A stretch of DNA of 64,000 bases from Lumbricus terrestris (GCA_949752735.1 OX457038.1:57778406-57842405); one strand, 5' to 3'; counted from the stretch's first letter, positions 11,058 through 21,244 are shown. The notes: generated by a model not told the origin, from the letters alone. Translations and numbers: made by a program.

Positions 11058-11198
11058 GATCAAGTGGTTTGCCATTGTCAAACCACTCAATTCTCGCTTC
11101 CGGAACGGCATACGGGGTGCAGCGGAACATCACCGTGTCACCGTCGGTCACGTTTACACTGTGTGGTCGGTCATTCACCGAACGAAAAACAGGCGCAG
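11058..11198 (-). CDS. L1CAM-like gene, exon 7: Ig4 first half
   Basis: 141 bp, phase 1 to 1, from acceptor TTGTTGTTACAG to donor GATC|GTAAGTG, both near consensus. It encodes APVFRSVNDRPHSVNVTDGD, then a core with the first Ig cysteine (VMFRCTPYAVP) and the conserved Trp (IEWFDNGKPLD). This is a standard I-set start. The Ala-Pro lead-in directly after Ig3 matches the Ig3-Ig4 junction of L1-family proteins. The plus-strand ORFs over this stretch are antisense shadows. Confidence 0.9.
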
Positions 11199-11399
11199 CT
11201 GTAACAACAACTCAAGTAATTCAACTTCTTCAGATTCTATGTCTAAGCAAAATGTCACCGTTACCTACAATTACTCTATTTCTACAGAATTTCCCCATCA
11301 CTGTGGAATTTCTCCATCAACACAGGATTCTCCTCTTGCATGGGATTTTCTTGTAGCAGAAATGTGCAGTGAGGGTTCTGCAAAGCCCTTATCGTAATC
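11199..11399. other. intron segment, start of duplicated unit
   Basis: Non-coding. The part 11325-11395 matches 13095-13158 (shared GCAGTGAGGGTTCTGCAAA), marking one border of a tandem duplication that also copied the end of exon 6. Confidence 0.55.
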
Positions 11400-12307
11400 T
11401 CGAGACTTCTACACGCCCACAAAAGCCAAGTCGCGGGAACCAGCTTATTCACAGGCGCTTAATCAAAACAAAATCGATAGGCAGCGGGTCAAGTCCGGAT
11501 AGTCAGGCAGGCTGATAGATGGACGGCTAAGGTTGGTGATGTTTAGAGTTGAAATGGCGAGGGATGTGAGGAGGAGTGGAAGAATCAGGATAGGATTTGT
11601 GAAAGAGCAATGTTTTCAGTTTTGAGTGAAAGATCTGTGGGGAGATAGCGAGAGGTGGAGTTTTGGTGAGTTCGTATGATGGGTCGGAAGTTTGCCGTAG
11701 TGCTGGCGGAAGTTTGTTCCAAATGAAAGAGGTGGAACGGCAATGGCTATGGAACGGTTTGCGAATTTCAGTGATGAAGTGATGGGAGGGCGAAGCAGAG
11801 TAATGGAGGATGAGGAGCGTGTTGAACGAAGTGGCTGGATGGTGAACAACTGACGAAGGTAGAACGGCTGGATGATTGAAGTGTATTGTAAGTGAGTGAG
11901 AGGACTTTGTATTCGATGCGTTCACGTATTTTGAGCCAGTGAAGTGATTTAAGGACAGGAGTGATGTGGTGGTGTTTAGGGGTTTTAGTGACAGCACGGG
12001 CGAGGGCATTCTGGATAGCTTGGAGGCGGTTGATTTGGGTTATATCAATGTTTAAGAAGAGAGAGTTGCAGTAGTCAAGTTTTGCATAAACTATAGATGT
12101 GGCGATTGTGGGTGGAGTTTTGAAGTCAAGCATAGGGCGGATTCTGCGCAGGTCGCGGATATGGATGAAGCAAGAGCGAGAGAGATATGTGATGCGATCA
12201 GAGAAGGTCAAGTTTTGATCAAAGATAACACCTAGGTTTCTGACAGGAGAATTTGGAGTAAATGTGTGGGTGGAAGCAGAGTCAAGGTTGATGGATATTG
12301 AAGGATC
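11400..12307 (-). pseudogene. L2/CR1-type LINE 3' end, frameshifted
   Basis: The minus strand encodes the C-terminal region of an L2/CR1-type LINE reverse transcriptase: LTFSDRITYLSRSCFIHIRD, then KLDYCNSLFLNIDITQINRL, AIQNALARAVT and HHITPVLKSLHWLKIRERIEY. The frame then shifts, and FIWNKLPPALRQ continues in another frame (11527-12009). The catalytic YxDD region is absent, so this is a truncated dead copy. It interrupts the duplicated intron unit; the uninterrupted counterpart is at about 13158. Confidence 0.8.
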
Positions 12308-12851
12308 TTAGCTTCTACCGCAGTTCAATATAAGATTCAAAAAGCACCAACTGACTTTACAACAGGAGCAGCTCTCAGTCATTCTTTCTAGACGTCTTCT
12401 GCTGCTAATAAATTCCCTTAATTATATGATCGTGGCAGGTTCTATATTACAAACATGTTACAATTACATATTCCTCTTTAAAAATTGAACAGATGCTTCA
12501 TGTAAAATTCAATCACAAAAGATTTAAAACCACTGCCCCACAGGACATCCAAAGCTAATAAAACCCAAAACTATGATAATTAATCATTGATTGACGGATG
12601 GGGCCGTGTAATGTAAAAAAACAATTTATAAAACTGAATAAAAAACCCAGAAATCTCGAGCAAGTAATTAATTCCAGAATGCCATCAGAGCTTAGGCAAA
12701 ATTAAAGATAATAAACTATTTAAAAGAGATAAAATAACTAGAAACAACTTACAAAACATATACAGCCATCACCACTGCAAAAGTGTTTCACCACCAAAGA
12801 GCTAATTTTCTTAAGCAACACAATAAAATATTGCTGTGCTTCATACCCTGT
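12308..12851. repeat. intron segment duplicated at 13158-13778
   Basis: Landmarks such as TTCTACCGCAGTTCAATATAAG, AAACCACTGC and GTGTTTCACCACCAAAGAGC recur in order at about 13168, 13399 and 13691, so this is one copy of a diverged tandem duplication. Confidence 0.75.
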
Positions 12852-12925
12852 ACATCGACATGAATCGTGTAATCTGCACTTCCGTTCTGACTCGTTGTTA
12901 CATGTTTAACGACACTGCCATTTCA
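12852..12925 (-). pseudogene. duplicated remnant of exon 6 (Ig3 second half)
   Basis: The minus strand repeats the 3' end of exon 6 (the part encoding NGSA-YTIHVDVQG) with high similarity and keeps a donor, CAG|GGTATG. Two bases are missing around the TGC-Asn codons, so the frame is broken, and the 5' half including the Trp strand is gone, replaced by SINE-like sequence at about 12930. It is a dead copy produced by the tandem duplication rather than an alternative exon. Confidence 0.75.
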
Positions 12926-12929
12926 AAGA

Positions 12930-13100
12930 TGATTAGTGTCGCCACACCATTTAGGTCCCAGTGCTAGTCCGAGATTTTGAATCTCTGAAATAGCCACCTT
13001 CGGGACGCGAACCGCGGCCCGAACGCTCTCTTTCACAGAGTCGCGTACAGACGCGCGGCCAGCGCTCTTACCGATGTAACTAAGCGAGCCAGGTCTCCTC
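12930..13100 (-). repeat. tRNA-derived SINE-like insertion
   Basis: The minus strand carries an A-box-like segment (TTAGTTACATCGGTAAGAGC) and about 70 bases on a B-box-like GGTTCGCGTCCC, spaced as in a tRNA-type internal promoter. GC content is well above the surrounding intron. The borders are estimated from where the duplicated intron sequence resumes. Confidence 0.45.
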
Positions 13101-13778
13101 CCGCATGGGAAATCCTCATAGCACAACTGTGCAGTGAGGGTTCTGCAAAACCCTTAGGTTCAGAGGTTCTACTGCAGATTAATATAAGATTTCAAAAACA
13201 AACCAATTAACTGACTTCACAAAAGGATGAGCAGCTCAGTCATTCTTGTTAGAGACATCAATCAATCCATGCTAATAAATTCACATAATTACATGATCTT
13301 CACAAGTTACGTATGCAGCGGGTTCTGTGAGCAAATGTGAGCAATTATATAGTGCTTCACGTAAAGTTCCATCACTAAATAACTAAAATAAGATTGAAAA
13401 CCACTGCAAAACAGGAAATTCAAACCAACTAACCTTAATTCTATTATGCCAACCACTTCTGATAATTAATCACCTATTGATGGCTGATAACATGCCATGT
13501 AGGCCTAAGGCATGTAAAAGCAATTTACAAAACTGAATCAAAAACCCACAAATCTTGAGGTTTGCAAGTAATTAATTCCAGAATGCCATCGCAGGCTTAG
13601 GTCAAATCAAAGATATTAATCATTTAAAACAGATAAAACAACTAGAAACAATTTACAAAACATACAGCCATCACATCATCACTGCAAAAGTGTTTCACCA
13701 CCAAAGAGCTAATTTTCTTAAACAGTATAGGCCTACTTGACTAGGCTATTACTGTCAGTTTCTTTCAAAGGCAAATAC
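13101..13778. repeat. second copy of duplicated intron unit
   Basis: It matches 11325-11395 plus 12308-12851, without the LINE insertion. It leads into the intact exon 6. The copies differ by many small changes, so the duplication is not recent. Confidence 0.7.
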
Positions 13779-13960
13779 CTTGTACATCGACATGAATCGT
13801 GTAATTTGCGCTCCCGTTTTGATTCATTGCATTGCAAGTGTAGGCCATTTCATCGGTCTGTCGGACATCAGTGATCAGTAGCTCTGTGTGTTGATTGAAC
13901 ATTTGATAGCGTCCAATTGGCAGCGATCTCTGGCCTGTCCAGGTTATTTGTGGGTCAGGG
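13779..13960 (-). CDS. L1CAM-like gene, exon 6: Ig3 second half
   Basis: 182 bp, entering in phase 2 and leaving in phase 1, from acceptor TTTGCTGCTAG to donor CAAG|GTATTTG. It encodes PDPQITWTGQRSLPIGR with the core Trp, then LLITDVRQTDE and the second cysteine in AYTCNAMNQNGSA, ending IHVDVQ. The entering phase fits exon 5 exactly and gives a continuous Ig3 domain. A degenerate copy of its 3' end lies at 12852-12925. Confidence 0.9.
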
Positions 13961-14299
13961 CTAGCAGCAAACACAAAATAATTTATGTAACAATTAACGC
14001 CAAAAGTAGATCCAATCTTGAAACATTCCTTGCATCGTTTTTTTTACTGCAAAACCATCAATAAATAGTTGCACAATGCACATTTCAAAATCATAATTCA
14101 TCGAACAGAACCATTTTTAATCCCCGAACCCCAATGTCACGCTTTTTAAGAATGGCTAATAGGCGGAGAGGTCACGGCTTGACCGCTTGATTGCATTACA
14201 ACACATTTGAATTCACCTGCAAACACGAACTACTGCTTTAATTTTTGAGTTCGTAATGACTAATCGTAATCGTAAACTCGAAATTTCTTATTCACAAGC
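13961..14299. other. intron, no recognised content
   Basis: AT-rich intron sequence between exon 6 and the LINE fragment that received the LTR element. Nothing further is visible. Confidence 0.5.
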
Positions 14300-14339
14300 G
14301 CTGCGTTGAGTTAGAAGGGTTGTCCGTGAGGACCGTGAC
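14300..14339 (+). repeat. left part of an L2/CR1-type LINE fragment, split by the LTR element
   Basis: Joined to 20529 across the LTR insertion, this gives a continuous LINE-like 3' region. The base pairs 14335-14339 (gtgac) are the left copy of the target duplication. Confidence 0.5.
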
Positions 14340-15501
14340 TGTAACGGAATGCTAAGACCACACTACGGCTCAATAGTTCGAGTGGAATTATATTCCAGAA
14401 CCCAGAACTGAGTTCAAGTTACTCATTTGCATGCTATATTCCTATTCGCTGTAATGTAGGTTATTGACCTATATATCACCAATCAACAAGTCGAATGTTT
14501 TATATAAAAAATAATATTAGCATATGAATATTAATATATGTCAACATGTACAGCACACAAAACCTTTCTCTAAGGGTTTGGGATAATGTTTGACTTAACA
14601 CAATCCTCTATCAAATAGCCTTACCCAAAACCAGTACTGATTACAGTAATTTGAGGGATATAATTTTAATATCTACCCTCCCGCGTTGAATTCTTTAGTT
14701 CTTGTAGTCATTCACCACCGGCCAGTCTTCATCTTACTCTCATCAATGGCTGATCTCCAGGCTGTTGGCATCTTTTCTCCTTTGTGGATAATTGTCGGAC
14801 TTTTCTTCTCGAATGTTGAATTTCTTTGCGGTCGCTGCTTACTGTTTGAACAGTTCCTGTTCCTTATCGTATTTACCAACTACTGCGACTTTCATTTACA
14901 GTTCGAAGTAGTCTCTGTAGATTATTTATCGTTTCGCAATGTCACGAGATGTAACTTCGTTGATCTAAGGTATACGCTGTAAACTGCAACGCATACACGC
15001 TCTTACCGGTAAGTACAGCGCTATATCGATCGTACGTTACGCTCGTTGACCTTCATTATAGTCCACACCTTAGGACACTAAGCGTTCGTTATTCGGCTTC
15101 CAATCGTCCCGAATGTCACGAAATCACACGATAATGTTCGACAACAATTACCAACTTCTTGCGATCGCTCAAACCTCCGCCATTACGTCCTTCTTCTCCA
15201 GCCTCCCTAGATGCTCTTTGCGCAGGCGTAGCAGACGATCCTTTTGTTCGCCTCCCATTGGCTGACTGACCGAATGTTGCTATATCTCGAAATGTTTGCC
15301 CCTGTTTAATATATATTTTTGCCCCTAAGTACTGGTTCTAGTACTGGTTAATTAATTAAACAGAGCAATGTGAAAGTTCTGAATCAAATCATTAATTAAT
15401 CATTAACTAGGGCCTCTTCCTAACTTAACATGTGTAATTAACATTCAACAATATGTATAGCAGGGTAAGAACGTATGGGTGGGATCAAGGATATCGCTAC
15501 A
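14340..15501 (-). repeat. 3' LTR of the deleted LTR element
   Basis: 1162 bp. It matches 19368-20528 with only a one-base indel and one substitution seen (AACAAGTCGAATG versus AACAAACGAATG near 14490). The 98-codon plus-strand ORF at 14686-14982 recurs identically in the other LTR only because the LTRs are copies; it is not a gene. Confidence 0.97.
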
Positions 15502-15516
15502 ACAATCCCCCACAAA
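15502..15516 (-). promoter_or_regulatory. polypurine tract
   Basis: On the minus strand the purine-rich TTTGTGGGGGATTG stands immediately before the 3' LTR start TGTAGCG. This is the usual position and composition of the plus-strand primer of LTR elements. Confidence 0.75.
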
Positions 15517-15760
15517 TTAAAATTTGCTACAAATTTTCTTTTCAATATCCTTATTAAACTATCCATACTTCTTACAACACTACTACTACTCAGTCATCTA
15601 CACTAGCACTTATATTAGCTACGTAGTTATGCAACATTCTACTCAACATCAACATTTAACATTTATTGTGATAATTCAAACTGTATCACCTTTACCGTAC
15701 CTATACTTTTAATTTACATTGCATTTACACTGATCCTCTTAACTACATGTCTAATTCTAC

Positions 15761-16330
15761 TTACTCTAATCCTCGGCTTAAATAGTCAGCCACTACATTG
15801 TCGCTACCTTTGAGGTATCTAACTCTAAAGCTGTAGTTCTGAAGCACTAGGTACCAGCGCATTACTCTAGCATTTCTTATATTACCAGTCTTTAAGTATT
15901 GCAGTCCTAAGTGGTCAGTCTCTACCACAAATTCCTGGCCATACAGGTAGCGGTTGAACTTTCTAATCCCCCAAACCATCGCCAGGCACTCTCTCTCCTC
16001 CACAGAATAGTTCTTTTCACTCTCACTAAATTTCTTGCTTGCATAAGCCACTGGATGCATAACCCCATCATGACTCTGCATTAGCACACATCCCATCGCC
16101 GTATTGGACGCATCCGTTCTCAAAGTGAATTCCACACCAATCTCAGGTAGTTTCAATATCGGTGCTTCTTATAAAGCATTCTTTAAATTCTGAAATGATG
16201 TCTCTAGATCATCATTCCATTCGACTGTTATCTTGGCATTCTTCCTTGTTTATTTCTTATTTCTCGGTTTAGGCATCTCCTTTGTCTTGTCGACAGTCTC
16301 TTCCTTTGGTCTGATCCTATCTTATTTATT
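15761..16330 (-). pseudogene. pol: RNase H domain with RT C-terminal remnant
   Basis: The open part (16156-15761) encodes a retroelement RNase H: FTLRTDASNTAMGCVLMQ with the first Asp, YSVEERECLAMVWG with the Glu, and FVVETDHLGLQYL with a further Asp, ending at DYLSRGLE and a stop. Upstream on the minus strand (16330-16157) are fragments of the RT connection region (DKTKEMPKPRNKK, then VEWNDDLETSF), interrupted by stops and lacking the FLG...NYYRKF segment present in the intact relative. The deletion therefore removed integrase, the RT palm and part of the thumb. The protein is unlikely to be made from this copy. Confidence 0.9.
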
Positions 16331-16495
16331 TTCCTTCTACTCAACATAACTCGCTAACCTACCTTCAACAATAACTCAACTTAACCTCATAATGTATTAT
16401 ATTTACATATCTACTTACTTAACTATTCTATACTTACTACTATTAACTTCTGTTTGCAGGACTTCTGCTTTTCTTTGGACAGCTCGTCCTTCATA

Positions 16496-19063
16496 TTACT
16501 TTTCCTCAAAACTCCTTACACTCACATTTTCGTTAGCCCTATACCTAACACTACCTTTAGGATATGACCTTTCTCTGTCATTCCATGACCTACTTCTCCA
16601 CCTATTCATATCATTGTAACCTCCATAACTCTTATTTTGTATTCCTCCAGACTGATCAGCTGGTTCTTCTCTGTACCACGGTCTATTATTTCTCCAATTA
16701 TTTCTGTATGTGTTCCTCCTATTCCACCTTATATCTCTACCATCCACATTTGGACTCTCTTCGTACTCTCCGTATCTCCATTCATTCGATCTCCTAGACT
16801 GGTTCACATTTCGCTTATTTCTGTTCTCTTCCTTTCTCCAGTCTACTCTTTCTTTCCAACATTTACTCTGATTTCTACGACTGTCACTTAACTCACTGTC
16901 TCTGCCCGTGATTAAGTATCTATCATGTGTTTCTACCAATCTTAGTGGTTTATTTCTAAAGGTCTTCTTTACTGTTTCACCTTTTCGCTCTTTTCTATCT
17001 TTGTCGTGTGTACGTGTACCGTACCCGGCTAATATCCCTTTCACAGGCCCCTCTGCCTTCGACTGCTCTATGGTATTGAACCTAAATGCTGCGTCCAGAC
17101 CACCATCCATCTTATCTTCAAGTGTGTCACGTTCACCTTTTAGCAAATAATCTTCTTTGAACGTCACCTTTTTATGCACTGTCTCCTCGACATCACCAGT
17201 GACTACCTCCTTACTAGCATCGCCCCTTGTGACATCATCCTCATGGGTACTCACTCCAACGTCTTTGACCCTGATTTCATTTGTAAACCCAATTCCTTTT
17301 GGTTTCTTCTCCAATAAACCGGGATTTACTATCAACTCTTTGACCAAGTTCTTTATCACTAATGCCTCTGCTTTCCCTTCAAATTCTTTACTTTTGATGT
17401 CAATCAGAGCTGTTGGGTATTTTACTTTGGTTCCATTAGCAAATCTGCAAACCATTTTACGTCCAGTATACTGGTAAGGTTTCTCTAAACCCTTTCTAAT
17501 GGCAACACATGTTGCACCCGAATCATTTAGTGCCTTCACCTGTTTCCCATTCACCAACGCCATGCTCGTATAAGCCCCCATCGTTTCTGCTCCTTCAGCT
17601 TCATAGCACGATATGGTAACCTCATGTTCCACATCTTCCTCTTCTCTATCTTCAAAACACTGCATAGTGGCGACCGTATGTGACCTTGCGCCTGGTCCCA
17701 TCTTATCGCATTTTGATGCATAATGTAACGTAGATCCACAATGGAAGCAGCCTCCTCTTGGATCTTCTCTACCAACTTCCCTCCGTTTACTATTCCTGAA
17801 ATCCCATTCATTTTTGAACCGACCTCTATCTTCGTACCTGTCCTGTTCTCTGTTCCTGTTCCGTCCTAGACTACTACTTCTATTCTCACTATTACTCCTT
17901 GCAAATTCTCTTGAACGACCTTCCGGTTCAGTGTCCCTTTCCTTGTGAATAGGTGTCCACTTCCTCTCGCTAATTTCTCTAGCCTCCACATAATTCTGTG
18001 CCTGTTCTAGTAATGTTTCCAGATTTACCTTTCCCTTCTCTTTGAGAAAGCATCTCATCTCATCATCGCATGTTACTAAGAACTGATCCCGCAATACCAG
18101 TGTCTCTAGTCCTTTATAATCATTCTTGAATCCAGCCATTGACAACCACTGCCTCAAATATCGTCTCAATCTCTCAACATACTGAGTTACAGTTTCATCT
18201 GTGTCACGTTTAGAAGAGCGAAACTTTTTTCTATACCCATTTTCCGTGAGCTGGAATCGTTTCAACAGTTCCTCTTTTAATTTCTTGTAATCTTGTGCTT
18301 CATCTACTTCCAACCTCTCGAAAACTTGCAATGCTTTTCCGTCTAAGGATTTCACTAGTGTTAATGCCCACATTCGTTCTGGGACTTCATATGCCATGCA
18401 GGTCCTCTCGAAGCGTAGTAGATAAGCATCAAGACAATCTCTGTCTTCCCTAAATACTGGCATCTTCACATTCTTGGCATTATTATTCTGTCCACTGGTT
18501 TCCCTATTATAACCATTTCCAATCCAATCATCTCTATCGCCTTGTCGTCTTTCTTGTTCCAGTTCTTTAAGTCTAATCGTTTTCTGGTTGTCTAATTCAA
18601 TCCTCTTTAGATTGGCTTCTCTCTCTCTCTCTTCCGAATTCCTCTTTTCTTCCATCTCTAGCTTTCGTAACTCTAATTCCTCATTACGTCGTTTGTCAGC
18701 TTCAGCTATCTCTTCTTGACGTCTCTTGTCAGCTTCTCGTTTCTCTTCTTCGCGTATTTTGTCACCTATCTCTTCTTGACGTCTCCTGTCAGCTATTTCT
18801 TCTTCGCGTATTTTGTCAGCTATCTCTTCTTGACGTCTCTTGTCAGCTTCTCGTTTCTCTTCTTCGCGTATTTTGTCAGCTATCTCTTCTTGACGTCTCC
18901 TGTCAGCTATTTCTTCTTCGCGTATTTTGTCAGCTATCTCTTCTTGACGTCTCTTGTCAGCTTGGATCTCTTCTTGTCTCTCTCTGACAAAATCCCTAAG
19001 CCCTTGATCCGAATAACCAAGGTCCGATCCAACTTTAATCCACTTTGCGAATTCCGCCGCCAT
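16496..19063 (-). CDS. gag: Gag-protease polyprotein of the deleted LTR element
   Basis: 855 codons starting MAAEFAKWIKVGSDLGYSDQ. Residues about 30-125 are a charged coiled-coil built from repeated RRQEEIADKIREEE units. Residues about 200-400 are a capsid-like region (LDAYLLRFERTC, RFQLTENGYRKKFR). A CCHC zinc knuckle, CFHCGSTLHYASKC, lies near residue 440, and an aspartic-protease-type motif, LNDSGATC, near 510. The C-terminal 150 residues are Arg/Asn/Trp-rich and have no counterpart in the other element. The ORF is long and open, so this copy could still supply particle protein. The start was chosen because the N-terminus matches that of the Gag at 50387-51226 (W-x(9)-L...L-x-x-FVR-x-RQ). 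Confidence 0.92.
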   Translation of the reverse strand: MAAEFAKWIKVGSDLGYSDQGLRDFVRERQEEIQADKRRQEEIADKIREEEIADRRRQEEIADKIREEEKREADKRRQEEIADKIREEEIADRRRQEEIGDKIREEEKREADKRRQEEIAEADKRRNEELELRKLEMEEKRNSEEREREANLKRIELDNQKTIRLKELEQERRQGDRDDWIGNGYNRETSGQNNNAKNVKMPVFREDRDCLDAYLLRFERTCMAYEVPERMWALTLVKSLDGKALQVFERLEVDEAQDYKKLKEELLKRFQLTENGYRKKFRSSKRDTDETVTQYVERLRRYLRQWLSMAGFKNDYKGLETLVLRDQFLVTCDDEMRCFLKEKGKVNLETLLEQAQNYVEAREISERKWTPIHKERDTEPEGRSREFARSNSENRSSSLGRNRNREQDRYEDRGRFKNEWDFRNSKRREVGREDPRGGCFHCGSTLHYASKCDKMGPGARSHTVATMQCFEDREEEDVEHEVTISCYEAEGAETMGAYTSMALVNGKQVKALNDSGATCVAIRKGLEKPYQYTGRKMVCRFANGTKVKYPTALIDIKSKEFEGKAEALVIKNLVKELIVNPGLLEKKPKGIGFTNEIRVKDVGVSTHEDDVTRGDASKEVVTGDVEETVHKKVTFKEDYLLKGERDTLEDKMDGGLDAAFRFNTIEQSKAEGPVKGILAGYGTRTHDKDRKERKGETVKKTFRNKPLRLVETHDRYLITGRDSELSDSRRNQSKCWKERVDWRKEENRNKRNVNQSRRSNEWRYGEYEESPNVDGRDIRWNRRNTYRNNWRNNRPWYREEPADQSGGIQNKSYGGYNDMNRWRSRSWNDRERSYPKGSVRYRANENVSVRSFEEK
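18715..18965. repeat. in-frame tandem repeat within gag
   Basis: Repeats of about 45-105 bp (CTATCTCTTCTTGACGTCTC and variants) encode the RRQEEIAD coiled-coil units. Because repeat lengths are multiples of three, copy number can change without breaking the frame. The plus-strand ORF 18716-19156 over it is a shadow. Confidence 0.85.
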
Positions 19064-19344
19064 TTGTCAAAGTTTAATTATCTTATAGACAATTCTGCGC
19101 TAGAAAATTTTCTAAAGCGCTATTTAAATTTTCGCGGTGAATCAGTTCAACCTTAGACCTGACCTCTTTGTCAACCAATAACAGTCAGTATAATTGAACT
19201 ACCAGCTACGTCACACCTAATTAATATTCAAACGGCGCTTGAAGCTTATACACACGTGAGTCAAACTAATTTCTATCGTAATTAAACTATGCAATCTAAT
19301 ACTTCTTAGATCCCTTAGATTTACAGTCTAAAATTGTTCTAGAT

Positions 19345-19363
19345 CCCTCGGACGAAGCCCCCA
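19345..19363 (-). promoter_or_regulatory. primer-binding-site candidate
   Basis: The minus strand reads TGGGGGCTTCGTCCGAGGG four bases after the end of the 5' LTR. It begins TGG, as a complement of a tRNA CCA end should, and closely resembles the proline-tRNA primer site of mammalian gammaretroviruses with one or two insertions. The exact tRNA is not certain. Confidence 0.6.
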
Positions 19364-19367
19364 GTTT

Positions 19368-20528
19368 TGTAACGGAATGCTAAGACCACACTACGGCTCA
19401 ATAGTTCGAGTGGAATTATATTCCAGAACCCAGAACTGAGTTCAAGTTACTCATTTGCATGCTATATTCCTATTCGCTGTAATGTAGGTTATTGACCTAT
19501 ATATCACCAATCAACAAACGAATGTTTTATATAAAAAATAATATTAGCATATGAATATTAATATATGTCAACATGTACAGCACACAAAACCTTTCTCTAA
19601 GGGTTTGGGATAATGTTTGACTTAACACAATCCTCTATCAAATAGCCTTACCCAAAACCAGTACTGATTACAGTAATTTGAGGGATATAATTTTAATATC
19701 TACCCTCCCGCGTTGAATTCTTTAGTTCTTGTAGTCATTCACCACCGGCCAGTCTTCATCTTACTCTCATCAATGGCTGATCTCCAGGCTGTTGGCATCT
19801 TTTCTCCTTTGTGGATAATTGTCGGACTTTTCTTCTCGAATGTTGAATTTCTTTGCGGTCGCTGCTTACTGTTTGAACAGTTCCTGTTCCTTATCGTATT
19901 TACCAACTACTGCGACTTTCATTTACAGTTCGAAGTAGTCTCTGTAGATTATTTATCGTTTCGCAATGTCACGAGATGTAACTTCGTTGATCTAAGGTAT
20001 ACGCTGTAAACTGCAACGCATACACGCTCTTACCGGTAAGTACAGCGCTATATCGATCGTACGTTACGCTCGTTGACCTTCATTATAGTCCACACCTTAG
20101 GACACTAAGCGTTCGTTATTCGGCTTCCAATCGTCCCGAATGTCACGAAATCACACGATAATGTTCGACAACAATTACCAACTTCTTGCGATCGCTCAAA
20201 CCTCCGCCATTACGTCCTTCTTCTCCAGCCTCCCTAGATGCTCTTTGCGCAGGCGTAGCAGACGATCCTTTTGTTCGCCTCCCATTGGCTGACTGACCGA
20301 ATGTTGCTATATCTCGAAATGTTTGCCCCTGTTTAATATATATTTTTGCCCCTAAGTACTGGTTCTAGTACTGGTTAATTAATTAAACAGAGCAATGTGA
20401 AAGTTCTGAATCAAATCATTAATTAATCATTAACTAGGGCCTCTTCCTAACTTAACATGTGTAATTAACATTCAACAATATGTATAGCAGGGTAAGAACG
20501 TATGGGTGGGATCAAGGATATCGCTACA
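19368..20528 (-). repeat. 5' LTR of the deleted LTR element
   Basis: 1161 bp, TG...CA ends, nearly identical to 14340-15501. It is followed on the plus strand by the right copy of the gtgac duplication (20529-20533). Confidence 0.97.
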
Positions 20529-20775
20529 GTGACAGTAGTCCGTGGTGGTCCGGGTCGTACGCCCTCTACGGCAACGGCTGAGCTTTTGGTTCCGCGAGCT
20601 CGCACTTCTACCAGACAGCGCCGAGTTTTTCTGTTGTGGGTCCCGCTATCTTGAATGGCTAAATTCACCTGCATTTGAAAGTCTCTCAAATCCACTTTTG
20701 TAGCTGTGGCTGGGCTGGGAGCGCCTCTGAGTAGTTTTCTTGAAGAGGCGCTATATAAATTTTCGAAATGAATGA
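20529..20775 (+). repeat. L2/CR1-type LINE 3' end with GAAT tail
   Basis: The plus strand ends with GGGAGCGCCTCTGAGTAG, then GAGGCGCTATATAAATTTTC and a (GAAT)n tail at about 20766-20780. The same 3' end occurs on the LINE at 54607-55215 and on the SINE at 28440-28668. The coding part is decayed. Confidence 0.65.
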
Positions 20776-20780
20776 ATGAA

Positions 20781-21165
20781 TATTATGTCGCGGCAGGTCA
20801 TTTTCTTATGACCTGATTTTTTAATATCTTCTTTAAATTTAATTTCATCGAACTGCCGTGTAATTCCAATGACGGTGACACGACCTACTGAAATTGTATG
20901 ACTGGTACATACACTGTGATGATACACATTTCAGTTCATACGAACATTCTGGTATATCATTGCAAGCATTCATATCGTATTAGCCTATTAGGCCTACATA
21001 GGCCTACTGATAAATGTATCGTAGGCTATGTATACATATTGTTATAGACTTTAGAGAGTACAGATTAAGATCCAAACATCCAACATATTTTGTAGAGATT
21101 TAGGCTACACACAAGCATCTTGTATAGTACCTGTACCAATACTTACTAAAGTCCGGAATACTTAC
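20781..21165. other. intron, no recognised content
   Basis: Sequence between the LINE tail and exon 5, with several TAGGCCTA words (about 20988-21007). No feature can be supported. Confidence 0.45.
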
Positions 21166-21244
21166 TATCCAGAGAAGAAGCATCGTAGACTGACATTTCC
21201 CCCTTCTAAGGCGACAACAACTGCTTGTGAAGAGAACATGTAGG
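21166..21244 (-). CDS. L1CAM-like gene, exon 5: Ig3 first half
   Basis: A 79-bp exon from acceptor GTGCTCCAG to donor GGATA|GTAAGT, entering in phase 1 and leaving in phase 2. It encodes YMFSSQAVVVALEGG followed by NVSLRCFFSG, i.e. the strand with the first Ig cysteine. Its exit phase and final TA complete a Tyr codon with the first base of exon 6, giving CFFSGYPDPQITW with normal Cys-Trp spacing. Its entry phase fits the donor of exon 4. It is far too short for an ORF search; the support comes from the splice signals and the phase match on both sides. Confidence 0.88.

Larger units (their letters stand above)
14335..20533 (-). mobile_element. Gmr1-like Ty3/gypsy LTR element, internally deleted
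   Basis: A 6189-bp element (14340-20528) flanked by the 5-bp duplication gtgac (14335-14339 and 20529-20533). It is transcribed on the minus strand. Two LTRs of about 1161 bp begin TGTAGCG (sense) and end TTACA. Between them lie a primer-binding-site candidate, a long Gag-protease ORF and the RNase H tail. Integrase and almost all of the reverse transcriptase are missing, and RNase H sits next to the 3' LTR, as in the complete element at 45126-52667. The LTRs differ at about two positions, so insertion was recent, presumably with enzymes supplied by intact relatives. Confidence 0.95.

Noticed and set aside
14686..14982. A 98-codon ORF that is identical at 19713-20009
   Set aside because: The identity is explained by the two LTRs being copies of each other; the frame lies in LTR sequence antisense to the element.
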